DNA of 64,000 nucleotides. Origin: Streptomyces sannanensis. Lineage in GTDB: Bacteria; Actinomycetota; Actinomycetes; Streptomycetales; Streptomycetaceae. Position 1 is the first letter of the stretch. The number at the start of each line of letters is the position of its first letter. Made by a program: the position numbers and the translations under genes. Where the stretch lies: assembly GCF_039536205.1 (NCBI RefSeq), contig NZ_BAAAYL010000001.1, positions 4,154,001 to 4,218,000 of the forward strand, in the 5' to 3' direction. Under the pieces are notes generated by a model. That model saw nothing but the letters and a program-made list of their open reading frames with translations, was not told the DNA's origin and ran no database searches. Positions 56,133 to 63,955 of this stretch are shown piece by piece.

Positions 56133-56560
56133 GGACCCGTCCCTGTGCTGTGTCTGTCCGGGGGATGACCTCCGGGCCCCCAGCAGGTCCCGGACCCGTC
56201 CCTGTGCTGTGTCTGTCCGGGGGATGACCTCCGGGCCCCCAGCAGGTCCCGGACCCGTCCCTGTGCTGTGTCTGTCCGGGGGATGACCTCCGGGCCCCCA
56301 GCAGGTCCCGGACCCGTCCCTGTGCTGTGTCTGTCCGGGGGATGACCTCCGGGCCCCCAGCAGGTCCCGGACCCGTCCCTGTGCTGTGTCTGTCCGGGGG
56401 ATGGCCCCCGGGCCCCCAGCAGGTCCCGGACCCGTCCCTGTGCTGTGTCTGTCCGGGGGATGGCCCCCGGGCCCCCAGCAGGTCCCTGACCCGTCCCTGT
56501 GCTGTGTCTGTCCGGGGGATGACCCCCGGGCCCCCAGCAGGTCCCGGACCCGCCCCTGTG
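56133..56560. repeat. 59-bp tandem repeat array between afsQ1 and sigQ
   Basis: Seven full copies start at 56133, 56192, 56251, 56310, 56369, 56428 and 56487, with a partial copy from 56546 and a decayed half copy near 56102-56130. Copies one to four are nearly identical (GATGACCTCC); five and six read GATGGCCCCC; seven is mixed. Each unit holds GGGGG...CCCCC able to form a hairpin. The period is not a multiple of three, so the open frames that cross it on both strands are not genes. Confidence 0.95.
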
Positions 56561-56573
56561 ACACGCCTGTGAC
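56558..56573. promoter_or_regulatory. AfsQ1 binding-box match
   Basis: GTGAC-ACGCCT-GTGAC fits the published AfsQ1 consensus GTnAC-n6-GTnAC exactly. It lies 80 bases before the sigQ start, directly at the end of the repeat array. In S. coelicolor AfsQ1 controls sigQ, so this is its likely site. Confidence 0.85.
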
Positions 56574-56652
56574 AGTCGGCGGACACGGCCATGAAGGAGC
56601 AGGGGCAAGCTCTTCTGCACAAGGGGAAAGACATCACCGACGGGGGCGCGAG

Positions 56653-57339
56653 ATGAACACACTGCACAGCACCGCATCCAGCGCTGTTGTCACGCGTCTT
56701 CACAGCGCCGGCCGGACCAGGCGACCGCGTGCGTCCCACATGACGCTGGTCGGCACACACGTGGGGGGAACCGGGGAAACCGCGTGCAGGGAGGCCACGG
56801 GGGAGCAGGCGTCCCTGTCGGAGGCGGAGTTCACCGCCTACGTCCAGGAACGCCGCGCCTCCCTGTACGCGACCGCCTATCACCTGACCGGCGACCGGTA
56901 CGAGGCCGAGGACCTGCTGCAGAGCGCCCTCTTCTCCACGTACCGGGCCTGGGACCGGATCAGCGACAAGGCGGCGGTCGGGGGCTATCTGCGCCGCACC
57001 ATGACCAATCTGCACATCAGCGCCTGGCGTCGGCGCAAGCTCAACGAGTACCCGACCGAGGAGCTCCCGGAGACGGCCGGCGACACGGACGCGATGCGCG
57101 GCACCGAGTTGCGCACGGTGCTCTGGCAGGCGCTCGCCAGGCTGCCCGAACAACAGCGCACCATGCTGGTGCTGCGCTACTACGAGGGCCGCACGGACCC
57201 GGAGATCGCGGAGATCCTCGGCATCAGTGTCGGCACGGTGAAGTCGAGCATCTGGCGGTCGCTCCGCCGGCTGCGCGAGGACGAGGTCCTCAGCTTCGGC
57301 CGTGACGAGGAGGAGTCCTTCGGCGAGTTGGTCGCCTGA
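56653..57339 (+). CDS. sigQ: ECF sigma factor SigQ
   Basis: A 228-residue ECF sigma factor of the SigE-like (TIGR02983) group. Region 2: LYATAYHLTGDRYEAEDLLQSALFSTYRAW and GYLRRTMTNLHISAWRRRK (about 72-135). Region 4: LARLPEQQRTMLVLRYYEGRTDPEIAEILGISVGTVKSSIWRSLRRLRE (about 160-212). The first 55 residues are an unusual extension, and the true start could be internal (ATG in ASHMTL). Its place opposite afsQ1 identifies it; in S. coelicolor SigQ and AfsQ1 act antagonistically on shared targets. Confidence 0.9.
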   Translation: MNTLHSTASSAVVTRLHSAGRTRRPRASHMTLVGTHVGGTGETACREATGEQASLSEAEFTAYVQERRASLYATAYHLTGDRYEAEDLLQSALFSTYRAWDRISDKAAVGGYLRRTMTNLHISAWRRRKLNEYPTEELPETAGDTDAMRGTELRTVLWQALARLPEQQRTMLVLRYYEGRTDPEIAEILGISVGTVKSSIWRSLRRLREDEVLSFGRDEEESFGELVA

Positions 57340-57429
57340 GGACGGGGGGAACACGGGGAAATGGGGGGCCGTTGTCTCGGGGAGGCAGCGGGCACACACG
57401 GGGGGAACCCGGGGGGACACGGGGAAACA

Positions 57430-57466
57430 CAGAGCGGGGCCGACCGGGGGGTTCGGCCCCGCTCTG
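57430..57466 (+). terminator. Terminator after sigQ
   Basis: CAGAGCGGGGCCGA (57430-57443) pairs exactly with TCGGCCCCGCTCTG (57453-57466). It lies 91 bases after the sigQ stop; the intervening sequence is a G-rich spacer with no gene. Confidence 0.85.
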
Positions 57467-57564
57467 GCGTGTCTCGGCGCCGCTCCGGCGTGTGCGGACA
57501 CAACGCGGTGGCATCCGGCCGGTCCGGCGTTCGAGGACGCACACACCGGCCCCTGCGGCAGGCG

Positions 57565-58197
57565 TCAGACCACGCCCTGCGGGGTCCGGCGCCTGCCCGC
57601 CGCGGCAGCGGCGAGGCGGCCCAGTGCCTCCTCCTTGCCGCACGGGTGCGCGCCCAGGGCGGTCTGGCGGGCCACGATGCCCCGTTCCGCGCGCATCAGA
57701 CGCCAGCCGCGGCGCAGCAGCATCGGCACCGACTTACGGCCCTCGCGCAGATCCCGCAGCAGCCGCCGCCGGAACGTCGTCGAAGGACGGCCTCGCAGAC
57801 ACAGCGCGTCGGCCAGGACGCCGAGTTCCTGGCAGCGGGCCACGATGTCGGCCGCGAAGATCCCCTCTGCCAGGAACAGCGGGGTCCGATCGATGTCGAA
57901 GGCATGCCGGCCGGTCCGCGAGCTGGTGGCGATGTCGTAGACAGGAACGTTCGTACGTCCCGTACGGCACAGCTCCCCTATCGCCGCGAGCGCGGCGTCC
58001 GCGTCCCAGGAGAGGGGCGAGTCCCAGTCGATGTCCGTACTGCCCTGCACCCGGGGGAGGGTCGGGTCGTCACCCTCCTTGTAGAAGTCGTCGAGGCGCA
58101 GCACCGGCAGACCGGTACGGGCGGCGAGCGACGACTTTCCGGAGCCGGAAGGGCCCGAGAGCAGCACGACACGTGTGGGGACGGTTTGGGGACTCAC
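57565..58197 (-). CDS. Uridine kinase family protein
   Basis: A 210-residue P-loop kinase resembling uridine/cytidine kinases: Walker A GPSGSGKSS (15-23), LRLDDFYKEGDDPTLP with the catalytic Asp, IDWDSPLSWD, and the LAEGIF segment. It would phosphorylate uridine to UMP in nucleoside salvage, in keeping with other salvage genes in the window, although no CTACGCGCGTAG site precedes it. GTG 58195-58197. The C-terminal 50 residues are Arg/Ala-rich. Confidence 0.85.
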   Translation of the reverse strand: MSPQTVPTRVVLLSGPSGSGKSSLAARTGLPVLRLDDFYKEGDDPTLPRVQGSTDIDWDSPLSWDADAALAAIGELCRTGRTNVPVYDIATSSRTGRHAFDIDRTPLFLAEGIFAADIVARCQELGVLADALCLRGRPSTTFRRRLLRDLREGRKSVPMLLRRGWRLMRAERGIVARQTALGAHPCGKEEALGRLAAAAAGRRRTPQGVV

Positions 58198-58316
58198 GAG
58201 GGATCAGTCTGACGCATTGAGCCGCCCAGGGGACCATCGGAACACGGTGTTGGTATCGAGCATCACATCTCAACTACGCTACGTGCGCACATGATTACTC
58301 GACAGGCGGGAATCTC

Positions 58317-58673
58317 ATGCCACGTCACATTCTGCTGCGCGCCGGTCTGACCATCACGGCGGCCGCCGCGGCAGCACTCGGTGCGGGCGGTGCCGCGCAC
58401 GCGGCCGGCGTCGACACCCCGGTCGGTGAGGTCGGCCCCGACACGGCACAGGGAGTGCTGGACGGCGTCGCCTATGCGATCACCCCGGTCAAGACGCTCC
58501 GGCTGAACCCTCTCGCGAAGACCGGAGCGGACCCGCTGGACAACACGGTCGGCACTCAGGTCGCCGACTTCCAGCAGGTCTCCACCGCGGCAGCCACCGG
58601 CCCCCTGGCGCAGGGTGCCGCGCTCAAGGACCTGCCGGTGGTGGGCCAGGTCAGCGGGCTGCTGCCCGGCTGA
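58317..58673 (+). CDS. Small secreted protein
   Basis: A 118-residue protein with signal peptide (LRAGLTITAAAAAALGAGG, cleavage after AHA near 30) and a mature part of about 88 residues. VGTQVADFQ and the ending GQVSGLLPG are reminiscent of the gene at 50871. No domain recognised. ATG 58317. Its 3' end overlaps the convergent membrane-protein gene by 23 bases. Confidence 0.75.
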   Translation: MPRHILLRAGLTITAAAAAALGAGGAAHAAGVDTPVGEVGPDTAQGVLDGVAYAITPVKTLRLNPLAKTGADPLDNTVGTQVADFQQVSTAAATGPLAQGAALKDLPVVGQVSGLLPG

Positions 58674-60252
58674 CCCCGTCGTCCTCGCCGCGCTCGTCGT
58701 CCGTGACGACATGGAGCAGGTCGAGGAGCCAGTCGGGGTCGTACTCGTCGATCGGTGACACCGGCCAGAGCGGCCGGTCGTCGATCCATGCCACGGCGGC
58801 GTTGGACGCGGTGCGGTCGCCGCTGACGGTGAGCGTGCCGCACGGTGCGAGACGGGCGTCGGGGACCACGAACAGCAGATGGGTCGGCCGGGCTCCGTCG
58901 CCCGCGTGCGAGAAGAGGACCAGGAGGCGGGCGTCCTCCGGGTGGATGTCCAGCACGGCGTAGGGGACTTCACGCCGCACCGGGGAGCGGGCGGCGTTCC
59001 AGGTCAGCCGGGTGATCCGGACCGCGTCGACGGGCTTGTGCAGGATCACGGCCGCACACGCGGCGGCGACAGCGGCGACGGCCCGGCTCGTCCAGGGCAG
59101 CGGGGTGCCGGCCCGCAGGGCGTCGTACCAGTCCGCCCCGGAGATCCCGAAGGCGACGGCGAGGCCGAAGAAGGCGGGCGGGGACCAGGCGTTGTGCAGG
59201 GCGAAACGGCGCAGGGCGGGGATCCGCCACCAGGGGCGGTCACGGGGGTCGGGCTCGGCGGGATCGGGGTCCGGCAGCGGCCGGGGGGCGAAGACCGCGC
59301 GCACGGCGGTCTGATGGCGCGCCAGTTCGACGATCCTGCCGTAGGTCAGATCCTCCTCCGCCCGCAGGACGGGCGGCGCGCCCGGGTCGGCTGAGAGGGC
59401 GGGTGCGGGCGCGTCATGGTGCCAGTCGCGGCGGGAGCGCATACGGACGATCAGCGACGCCACGGCCGGTATGAGCAGGCAGAGGCCGGTGGGGATGCCG
59501 ATGACGTACGGGGTGAGGACACGGTCGACCGCCTCGCCGCGCAGCGGTCCGGGCAGGGCGGTGATGCGCAGGCGGTCACCGACCTCCTCCATGTCGCAGT
59601 CGACGGTGGCGTGCTGCGTGGTACGGCCGTCCCAGGGGTCGGTCCAGGCGACCGGGCAGGCGTACTCGTCCTCGGCGCTGACGGTGGCCGTCACAGTGCG
59701 CCCGAGTCCGTAGAGGGCGCCGAGCGCGACCAGTCCGGCCAGCCCGCACGCGAGGGGGACCAGCATGCCGGGGCCGAACCTGCGCCGACGCGGCGGTTCC
59801 GTTTTGGCGAAGACGTCGGTGTCGGATCCGTTCAGCAGAGTGCGTACGGTCGCCAGATCCGGGGCGGCGAACCTCAGGTCGATGACGATGTCCCCGTTGC
59901 CCGCCCGGTACTTCATCCAGAGCAGCGGCTTGGTGGACCGGCTGCCCCGCTCCCCGGCGGGCAGCGGGGCCACGGCGAGCTCCGTGCCGCCGACGGGCAC
60001 GCGCAGTACCGGGCCTCGTCGCGGTACGAACCAGGTCGGCCCCTCCCCGGATTCGCGCATGAGCGCCCCGTACACGGGCAGGGCGGGCCAGGGTGCGGCG
60101 CTCCCGCCGCACCGGCAGGAGACCCGTACCTCCTTGCCGGAGCGCAGCCTTGCCCTGCGGCGAGCGGCCAGTTTGCGCCGGCCCCGGCCGACGAGGAGGG
60201 GGATGGCGATCGCCAAGGCGATCTGGACCACGTACCCGGGGAGTTCGGGCAT
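58651..60252 (-). CDS. Hypothetical membrane protein
   Basis: A 533-residue protein with about five membrane segments (near residues 6-22, 170-192, 245-270, 350-372, 385-402) separating hydrophilic blocks: a strand-rich domain at 40-150 and a C-terminal one at 420-510. No catalytic motif is recognised. ATG 60250-60252 is chosen because the upstream in-frame extension has no signal features. It is followed by the convergent small secreted gene. Confidence 0.75.
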   Translation of the reverse strand: MPELPGYVVQIALAIAIPLLVGRGRRKLAARRRARLRSGKEVRVSCRCGGSAAPWPALPVYGALMRESGEGPTWFVPRRGPVLRVPVGGTELAVAPLPAGERGSRSTKPLLWMKYRAGNGDIVIDLRFAAPDLATVRTLLNGSDTDVFAKTEPPRRRRFGPGMLVPLACGLAGLVALGALYGLGRTVTATVSAEDEYACPVAWTDPWDGRTTQHATVDCDMEEVGDRLRITALPGPLRGEAVDRVLTPYVIGIPTGLCLLIPAVASLIVRMRSRRDWHHDAPAPALSADPGAPPVLRAEEDLTYGRIVELARHQTAVRAVFAPRPLPDPDPAEPDPRDRPWWRIPALRRFALHNAWSPPAFFGLAVAFGISGADWYDALRAGTPLPWTSRAVAAVAAACAAVILHKPVDAVRITRLTWNAARSPVRREVPYAVLDIHPEDARLLVLFSHAGDGARPTHLLFVVPDARLAPCGTLTVSGDRTASNAAVAWIDDRPLWPVSPIDEYDPDWLLDLLHVVTDDERGEDDGVSRAAAR

Positions 60253-60400
60253 GGGCGGGCCTTTCGAAGGGGTCTGCGAGGTTCGCCAGTGGATTGTCAC
60301 CGGTCCGCCCACACGTCCCCCCTCCGGGGTCCGCAACAGCCCGCACCCCCACCGGCGGGAGGGGGGATCCGTGCGGTGGGGGTGCGGAGTCGGGGGTGGC

Positions 60401-61312
60401 TCAGTAGGACGAGCCGGAGGCGCCCAGGGAGCCGGTGGGGTGCCAGACCGTCTTGGTCTCCAGGAACGCCGTCAGGCGCTGCGTGCCCGGGTCGGCGGAC
60501 CAGTCCACAGCCTGTGGACGGAGTACCCGCTTGAGGTTGTCGGCCGCCGCGACCTCGAGCTCCTTGGCCAGTTCGGCGTCGGCGCCCGTCAGGTCGATGG
60601 CGTTGACGTCCTGGTGGGCGGCGAGCGGGGCCGTGATCTCGGCCGTACGGCCCGACAGAACGTTGACCACACCGCCCGGCAGGTCGGAGGTGGCCAGCAC
60701 CTCGCCCAGGGACAGCGCGGGCAGCGGGGCCTTCTCGCTGGCGATGACGACGGCGGTGTTGCCCGTCGCGATCACCGGGGCGATCACGGAGACCAGGCCC
60801 AGGAAGGACGACTCCTGCGGGGCGACGATCGTCACGACGCCCGTGGGCTCCGGCGTGGAGAGGTTGAAGAACGGTCCCGCGACCGGGTTCGCCCCGCCCA
60901 CGACCTGGCCGATCTTGTCGGTCCAGCCCGCGTACCAGACCCAGCGGTCGATCGCCGCGTCGACGACGGCCGCGGCCTTGGACTTCGACAGGCCCTCCGC
61001 GTCGGCGACCTCGGCGATGAACTGGTCGCGACGGCCCTCCAGCATCTCGGCGATGCGGTAGAGGATCTGGCCGCGCAGATACGCGGTCGCGCCCGACCAG
61101 CCGCCGAAGGCCTTGCGTGCCGCGACGACCGCGTCACGCGCGTCCTTGCGCGACGACAGCGGGGCGTTGGCCAGCCACTTGCCCTTGGAGTCCGTCACCT
61201 CGTACACCCGGCCGCTCTCGCTGCGGGGGAACTTGCCCCCGACGTACAGCTTGTAGGTCTTGAAGACACTCAGACGTCCTGCGGCGGAGCCGCTGATGGA
61301 TTCCTTAGACAT
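60401..61312 (-). CDS. Short aldehyde-dehydrogenase-like protein without catalytic cysteine
   Basis: A 303-residue protein homologous to the N-terminal two-thirds of ALDHs (KLYVGGKFPRSESGRVYEV, ARKAFGGWSGATAYLRGQILYRIAEMLEGR, VTIVAPQESSFLGLVSVIAPVIATGNTAVV, GGVVNVLSGRTAEI). The segments that should hold the catalytic Glu (ELGGK) and Cys (GQxC) are absent or replaced, and it ends early, so it is probably a pseudo-enzyme. The ATG overlaps the stop region of the complete ALDH upstream by eight bases, suggesting the two products act together, as in the ALDH16 family where a second, degenerate ALDH domain is fused. Confidence 0.88.
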   Translation of the reverse strand: MSKESISGSAAGRLSVFKTYKLYVGGKFPRSESGRVYEVTDSKGKWLANAPLSSRKDARDAVVAARKAFGGWSGATAYLRGQILYRIAEMLEGRRDQFIAEVADAEGLSKSKAAAVVDAAIDRWVWYAGWTDKIGQVVGGANPVAGPFFNLSTPEPTGVVTIVAPQESSFLGLVSVIAPVIATGNTAVVIASEKAPLPALSLGEVLATSDLPGGVVNVLSGRTAEITAPLAAHQDVNAIDLTGADAELAKELEVAAADNLKRVLRPQAVDWSADPGTQRLTAFLETKTVWHPTGSLGASGSSY

Positions 61313-62735
61313 TGAGGTATGCCTCCAGGCCGTGGCGGCCGCCCTCGCGGCCGAAGCCCGACTCCTTGTAGCCGCCGAAGGGCGAGGTCGGGTCGAACTT
61401 GTTGAAGGTGTTGGCCCACACCACACCCGCGCGGAGCTTGTTGGCGACCGCGAGGATGCGGGAGCCCTTCTCCGTCCAGATGCCGGCGGACAGGCCGTAC
61501 TGGCTGTTGTTGGCCTTGGCGACGGCCTCGTCCGGGGTACGGAACGTCAGGACCGACAGCACCGGGCCGAAGATCTCGTCGCGGGCGATGGTGTGCGCCT
61601 GGGTGACGTTCGTGAAGACGGTCGGCGCGAACCAGTAGCCGGCGGAGGGCAGTTCGCAGGCCGGGGACCAGCGTTCGGCGCCCTCGGCCTCACCGGTCTC
61701 GACGAGCGCCGTGATACGGGCCAGTTGCTCGGCCGAGTTGATGGCACCGATGTCGGTGTTCTTGTCCAGCGGGTCGCCGAGCCGCAGCGTCGAAAGGCGC
61801 CGCTTCAGGGAGTCCAGCAGCTCATCGGCGATCGACTCCTGGACGAGCAGCCGGGAGCCCGCGCAGCAGACCTGGCCCTGGTTGAAGAAGATGCCGCCGA
61901 CGATGCCCTCGACGGCCTGGTCGACGGGGGCGTCGTCGAAGACGATGTTGGCGCCCTTGCCGCCCAGCTCCAGGGTGAGCTTCTTGTCCGTACCGGCGAC
62001 CTGGCGGGCGATGGCCTTGCCGACCGCGGTCGAACCGGTGAAGGCGACCTTGTTCACGTCCGGGTGGGCGACCAGCGCGGCGCCCGTGTCGCCGTAACCG
62101 GGGAGGATGTTGACGACACCCTTGGGCAGTCCGGCCTGGCGGCAGATGTCCGCGAAGAACAGCGCCGACAGCGGGGTCGTCTCGGCGGGCTTGAGCACCA
62201 CCGTGTTGCCGGTGGCCAGCGCCGGGGCGATCTTCCACGCGAGCATCAGCAGCGGGAAGTTCCACGGGATGACCTGGCCGGCCACGCCGAGGGGCTTCGG
62301 CGAGGGGCCGAAGCCGGCGTGGTCGAGCTTGTCGGCCCAGCCCGCGTAGTAGAAGAAGTGCGCGGCGACCAGCGGGAGGTCCGCGTCGCGGGTCTCCTTG
62401 ATCGGCTTGCCGTTGTCGAGGGTCTCCAGGACGGCCAGCTCGCGGGAGCGCTCCTGGATGATCCGCGCGATACGGAAGAGGTACTTGGCGCGCTCCGAGC
62501 CGGGCAGCGCGGACCAGCTCTGGAAGGCCTTGCGGGCGGCCTTCACGGCACGGTCCACGTCGGCCTCGCCGGCCTGGGCGACCTCCGACAGGACCTCCTC
62601 GGTGGAGGGGGAGACCGACTTGAAGACCTTGCCGTCGGCGGCCTCGGTGAACTCGCCGTCGATGAAGAGGCCGTAGGACGGCGCGATGTCGACGACCGAA
62701 CGCGACTCGGGTGCGGGTGCGTATTCGAATGCCAT
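61305..62735 (-). CDS. Aldehyde dehydrogenase
   Basis: A 476-residue NAD(P)-dependent ALDH with all elements: IPWNFPLLML, cofactor-binding FTGSTAVGKAI, ELGGKGANIVF (catalytic Glu) and FFNQGQVCC with catalytic C290, then the C-terminal ESGFGREGG. It lies five bases after deoC and is coupled to the short ALDH downstream. An attractive role is oxidation of the acetaldehyde released by DeoC, which would complete deoxyribose breakdown; that is inference from position. Confidence 0.93.
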   Translation of the reverse strand: MAFEYAPAPESRSVVDIAPSYGLFIDGEFTEAADGKVFKSVSPSTEEVLSEVAQAGEADVDRAVKAARKAFQSWSALPGSERAKYLFRIARIIQERSRELAVLETLDNGKPIKETRDADLPLVAAHFFYYAGWADKLDHAGFGPSPKPLGVAGQVIPWNFPLLMLAWKIAPALATGNTVVLKPAETTPLSALFFADICRQAGLPKGVVNILPGYGDTGAALVAHPDVNKVAFTGSTAVGKAIARQVAGTDKKLTLELGGKGANIVFDDAPVDQAVEGIVGGIFFNQGQVCCAGSRLLVQESIADELLDSLKRRLSTLRLGDPLDKNTDIGAINSAEQLARITALVETGEAEGAERWSPACELPSAGYWFAPTVFTNVTQAHTIARDEIFGPVLSVLTFRTPDEAVAKANNSQYGLSAGIWTEKGSRILAVANKLRAGVVWANTFNKFDPTSPFGGYKESGFGREGGRHGLEAYLNV

Positions 62736-62740
62736 GGTGA

Positions 62741-63733
62741 TCAGTCCACCGTCACGTAGTCGGGACCGGAGTAACGGCCGGTGCTGAGCTTCTGGCGCTG
62801 CATCAGCAGGTCGTTCAGCAGGCTGGACGCGCCGAAGCGGAACCACTCGTTGGAGAGCCAGTCCTCGCCGACGGTCTCGTTGACCAGCACCAGGAACTTG
62901 ATGGCGTCCTTGGTGGTGCGGATGCCGCCCGCGGGCTTCACGCCGATCTGCACACCGGTCTGCGCGCGGAAGTCGCGCACGGCCTCCAGCATGAGCAGCG
63001 TGTTGGCGGGGGTGGCATTGACCGCGACCTTGCCGGTCGAGGTCTTGATGAAGTCGGCTCCGGCGATCATGCCGAGCCAGGAGGCGCGGCGGATGTTGTC
63101 GTACGTCGACAGCTCACCGGTCTCGAAGATGATCTTCAGTCGGGCGGCCGTGCCGTCCTCGCGGACGCAGGCCTCCTTCACGGCGCGCATCTCCTCGAAG
63201 ACCTTCAGATAGCGCCCGGCCAGGAAGGCGCCACGGTCGATCACCATGTCGATCTCGTCGGCCCCGGCGGCGACGGCGTCGCGGGTGTCGGCGAGCTTGA
63301 CGCCCAGCGCGGCACGGCCGGCCGGGAAGGCGGTGGCGACCGAGGCGACCTTGACGTCCGCGCCCCGCAGGGCCTCCTTGGCGGTGGCGACCATGTCCGG
63401 GTAGACGCAGACGGCGGCCGTCATGGGGGTCGTGCGGTCCGTGGGGTCGGGGTTGACGGCCTTGGCGGCGAGCGCCCGGACCTTGCCCGGGGTGTCCGCG
63501 CCTTCGAGTGTCGTCAGGTCGATCATCGAGATGGCCAGATCGATTGCGTAGGCCTTGGCCGTCGTTTTGATCGAGCGGGTACCGAGTGACGCGGCGCGCG
63601 CTTCGAGGCCGACAGGGTCGACGCCGGGCAGCCCATGGAGGAAGCGGCGCAGCGCACTGTCGGACGCCGTCACGTCGGCGAAGGGGGCACCTCCCACGCC
63701 GAAGGCAGTGGGGGAGGGAGCTATGGGGGACAT
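62741..63733 (-). CDS. deoC: Deoxyribose-phosphate aldolase
   Basis: A 330-residue class-I aldolase cleaving 2-deoxyribose-5-phosphate to glyceraldehyde-3-phosphate and acetaldehyde. The Schiff-base lysine is in DFIKTSTGK (K230), and VASVATAFPAGR, EIDMVID and LKIIFETGEL are family blocks. ATG 63731-63733 is taken; a longer frame to 63784 would read through the operator and is rejected. Residues about 6-17 are encoded by a dispersed repeat. First gene of the deoC-ALDH-ALDH-like operon, under the CTACGCGCGTAG site 20 bases upstream. Confidence 0.95.
   Translation of the reverse strand: MSPIAPSPTAFGVGGAPFADVTASDSALRRFLHGLPGVDPVGLEARAASLGTRSIKTTAKAYAIDLAISMIDLTTLEGADTPGKVRALAAKAVNPDPTDRTTPMTAAVCVYPDMVATAKEALRGADVKVASVATAFPAGRAALGVKLADTRDAVAAGADEIDMVIDRGAFLAGRYLKVFEEMRAVKEACVREDGTAARLKIIFETGELSTYDNIRRASWLGMIAGADFIKTSTGKVAVNATPANTLLMLEAVRDFRAQTGVQIGVKPAGGIRTTKDAIKFLVLVNETVGEDWLSNEWFRFGASSLLNDLLMQRQKLSTGRYSGPDYVTVD
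63683..63717. repeat. Dispersed Streptomyces repeat inside the deoC 5' coding region
   Basis: GGGGGCACCTCCCACGCCGA...GTGGGGGAGG, a hairpin-type element with the look of repeats usually found between genes in Streptomyces. Here it supplies codons about 6-17 of deoC (SPTAFGVGGAP). Confidence 0.65.
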
Positions 63734-63752
63734 GGTCACCAGATGAGCATAT

Positions 63753-63764
63753 CTACGCGCGTAG
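63753..63764. promoter_or_regulatory. Nucleoside-regulon operator (deoC)
   Basis: CTACGCGCGTAG, perfect palindrome 20 bases before the deoC ATG; on the deoC strand it runs into TAGATAT, a plausible -10 box, so a bound protein should repress. Confidence 0.85.
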
Positions 63765-63955
63765 CGGCGTGTACAGGGCCCCACCTTTCCGCGAAGGTGG
63801 AGTGGTCCCCGTCACACGGCTGTGGCAGGGAGCGGACAGCTCCGTATTGCAAGATCAACAGATTTCTTTCTGCAGCCGGCCCGACCTCACCGGTCCCAGC
63901 CGAGAGACAGCGGCATGCGGCTCTTTCCCGTCCCCCCTGCACCAAGGGAGTCGTC

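Noticed and set aside
56107..56560. Tandem repeats as a CRISPR array
   Set aside because: Units are contiguous copies without unique spacers and there are no cas genes.
55354..57546. Very long open frame on the minus strand running through afsQ1, the repeat array and beyond sigQ
   Set aside because: It stays open only because the 59-bp repeat lacks stops; afsQ1 has its own GTG and ribosome binding site at 56031, and the repeat translates to a low-complexity pattern in every frame.
58273..58290. CTACGCTACGTGCGCAC upstream of the small secreted gene, looking like the nucleoside operator
   Set aside because: It is not palindromic and lacks the ACGCGCGT core.
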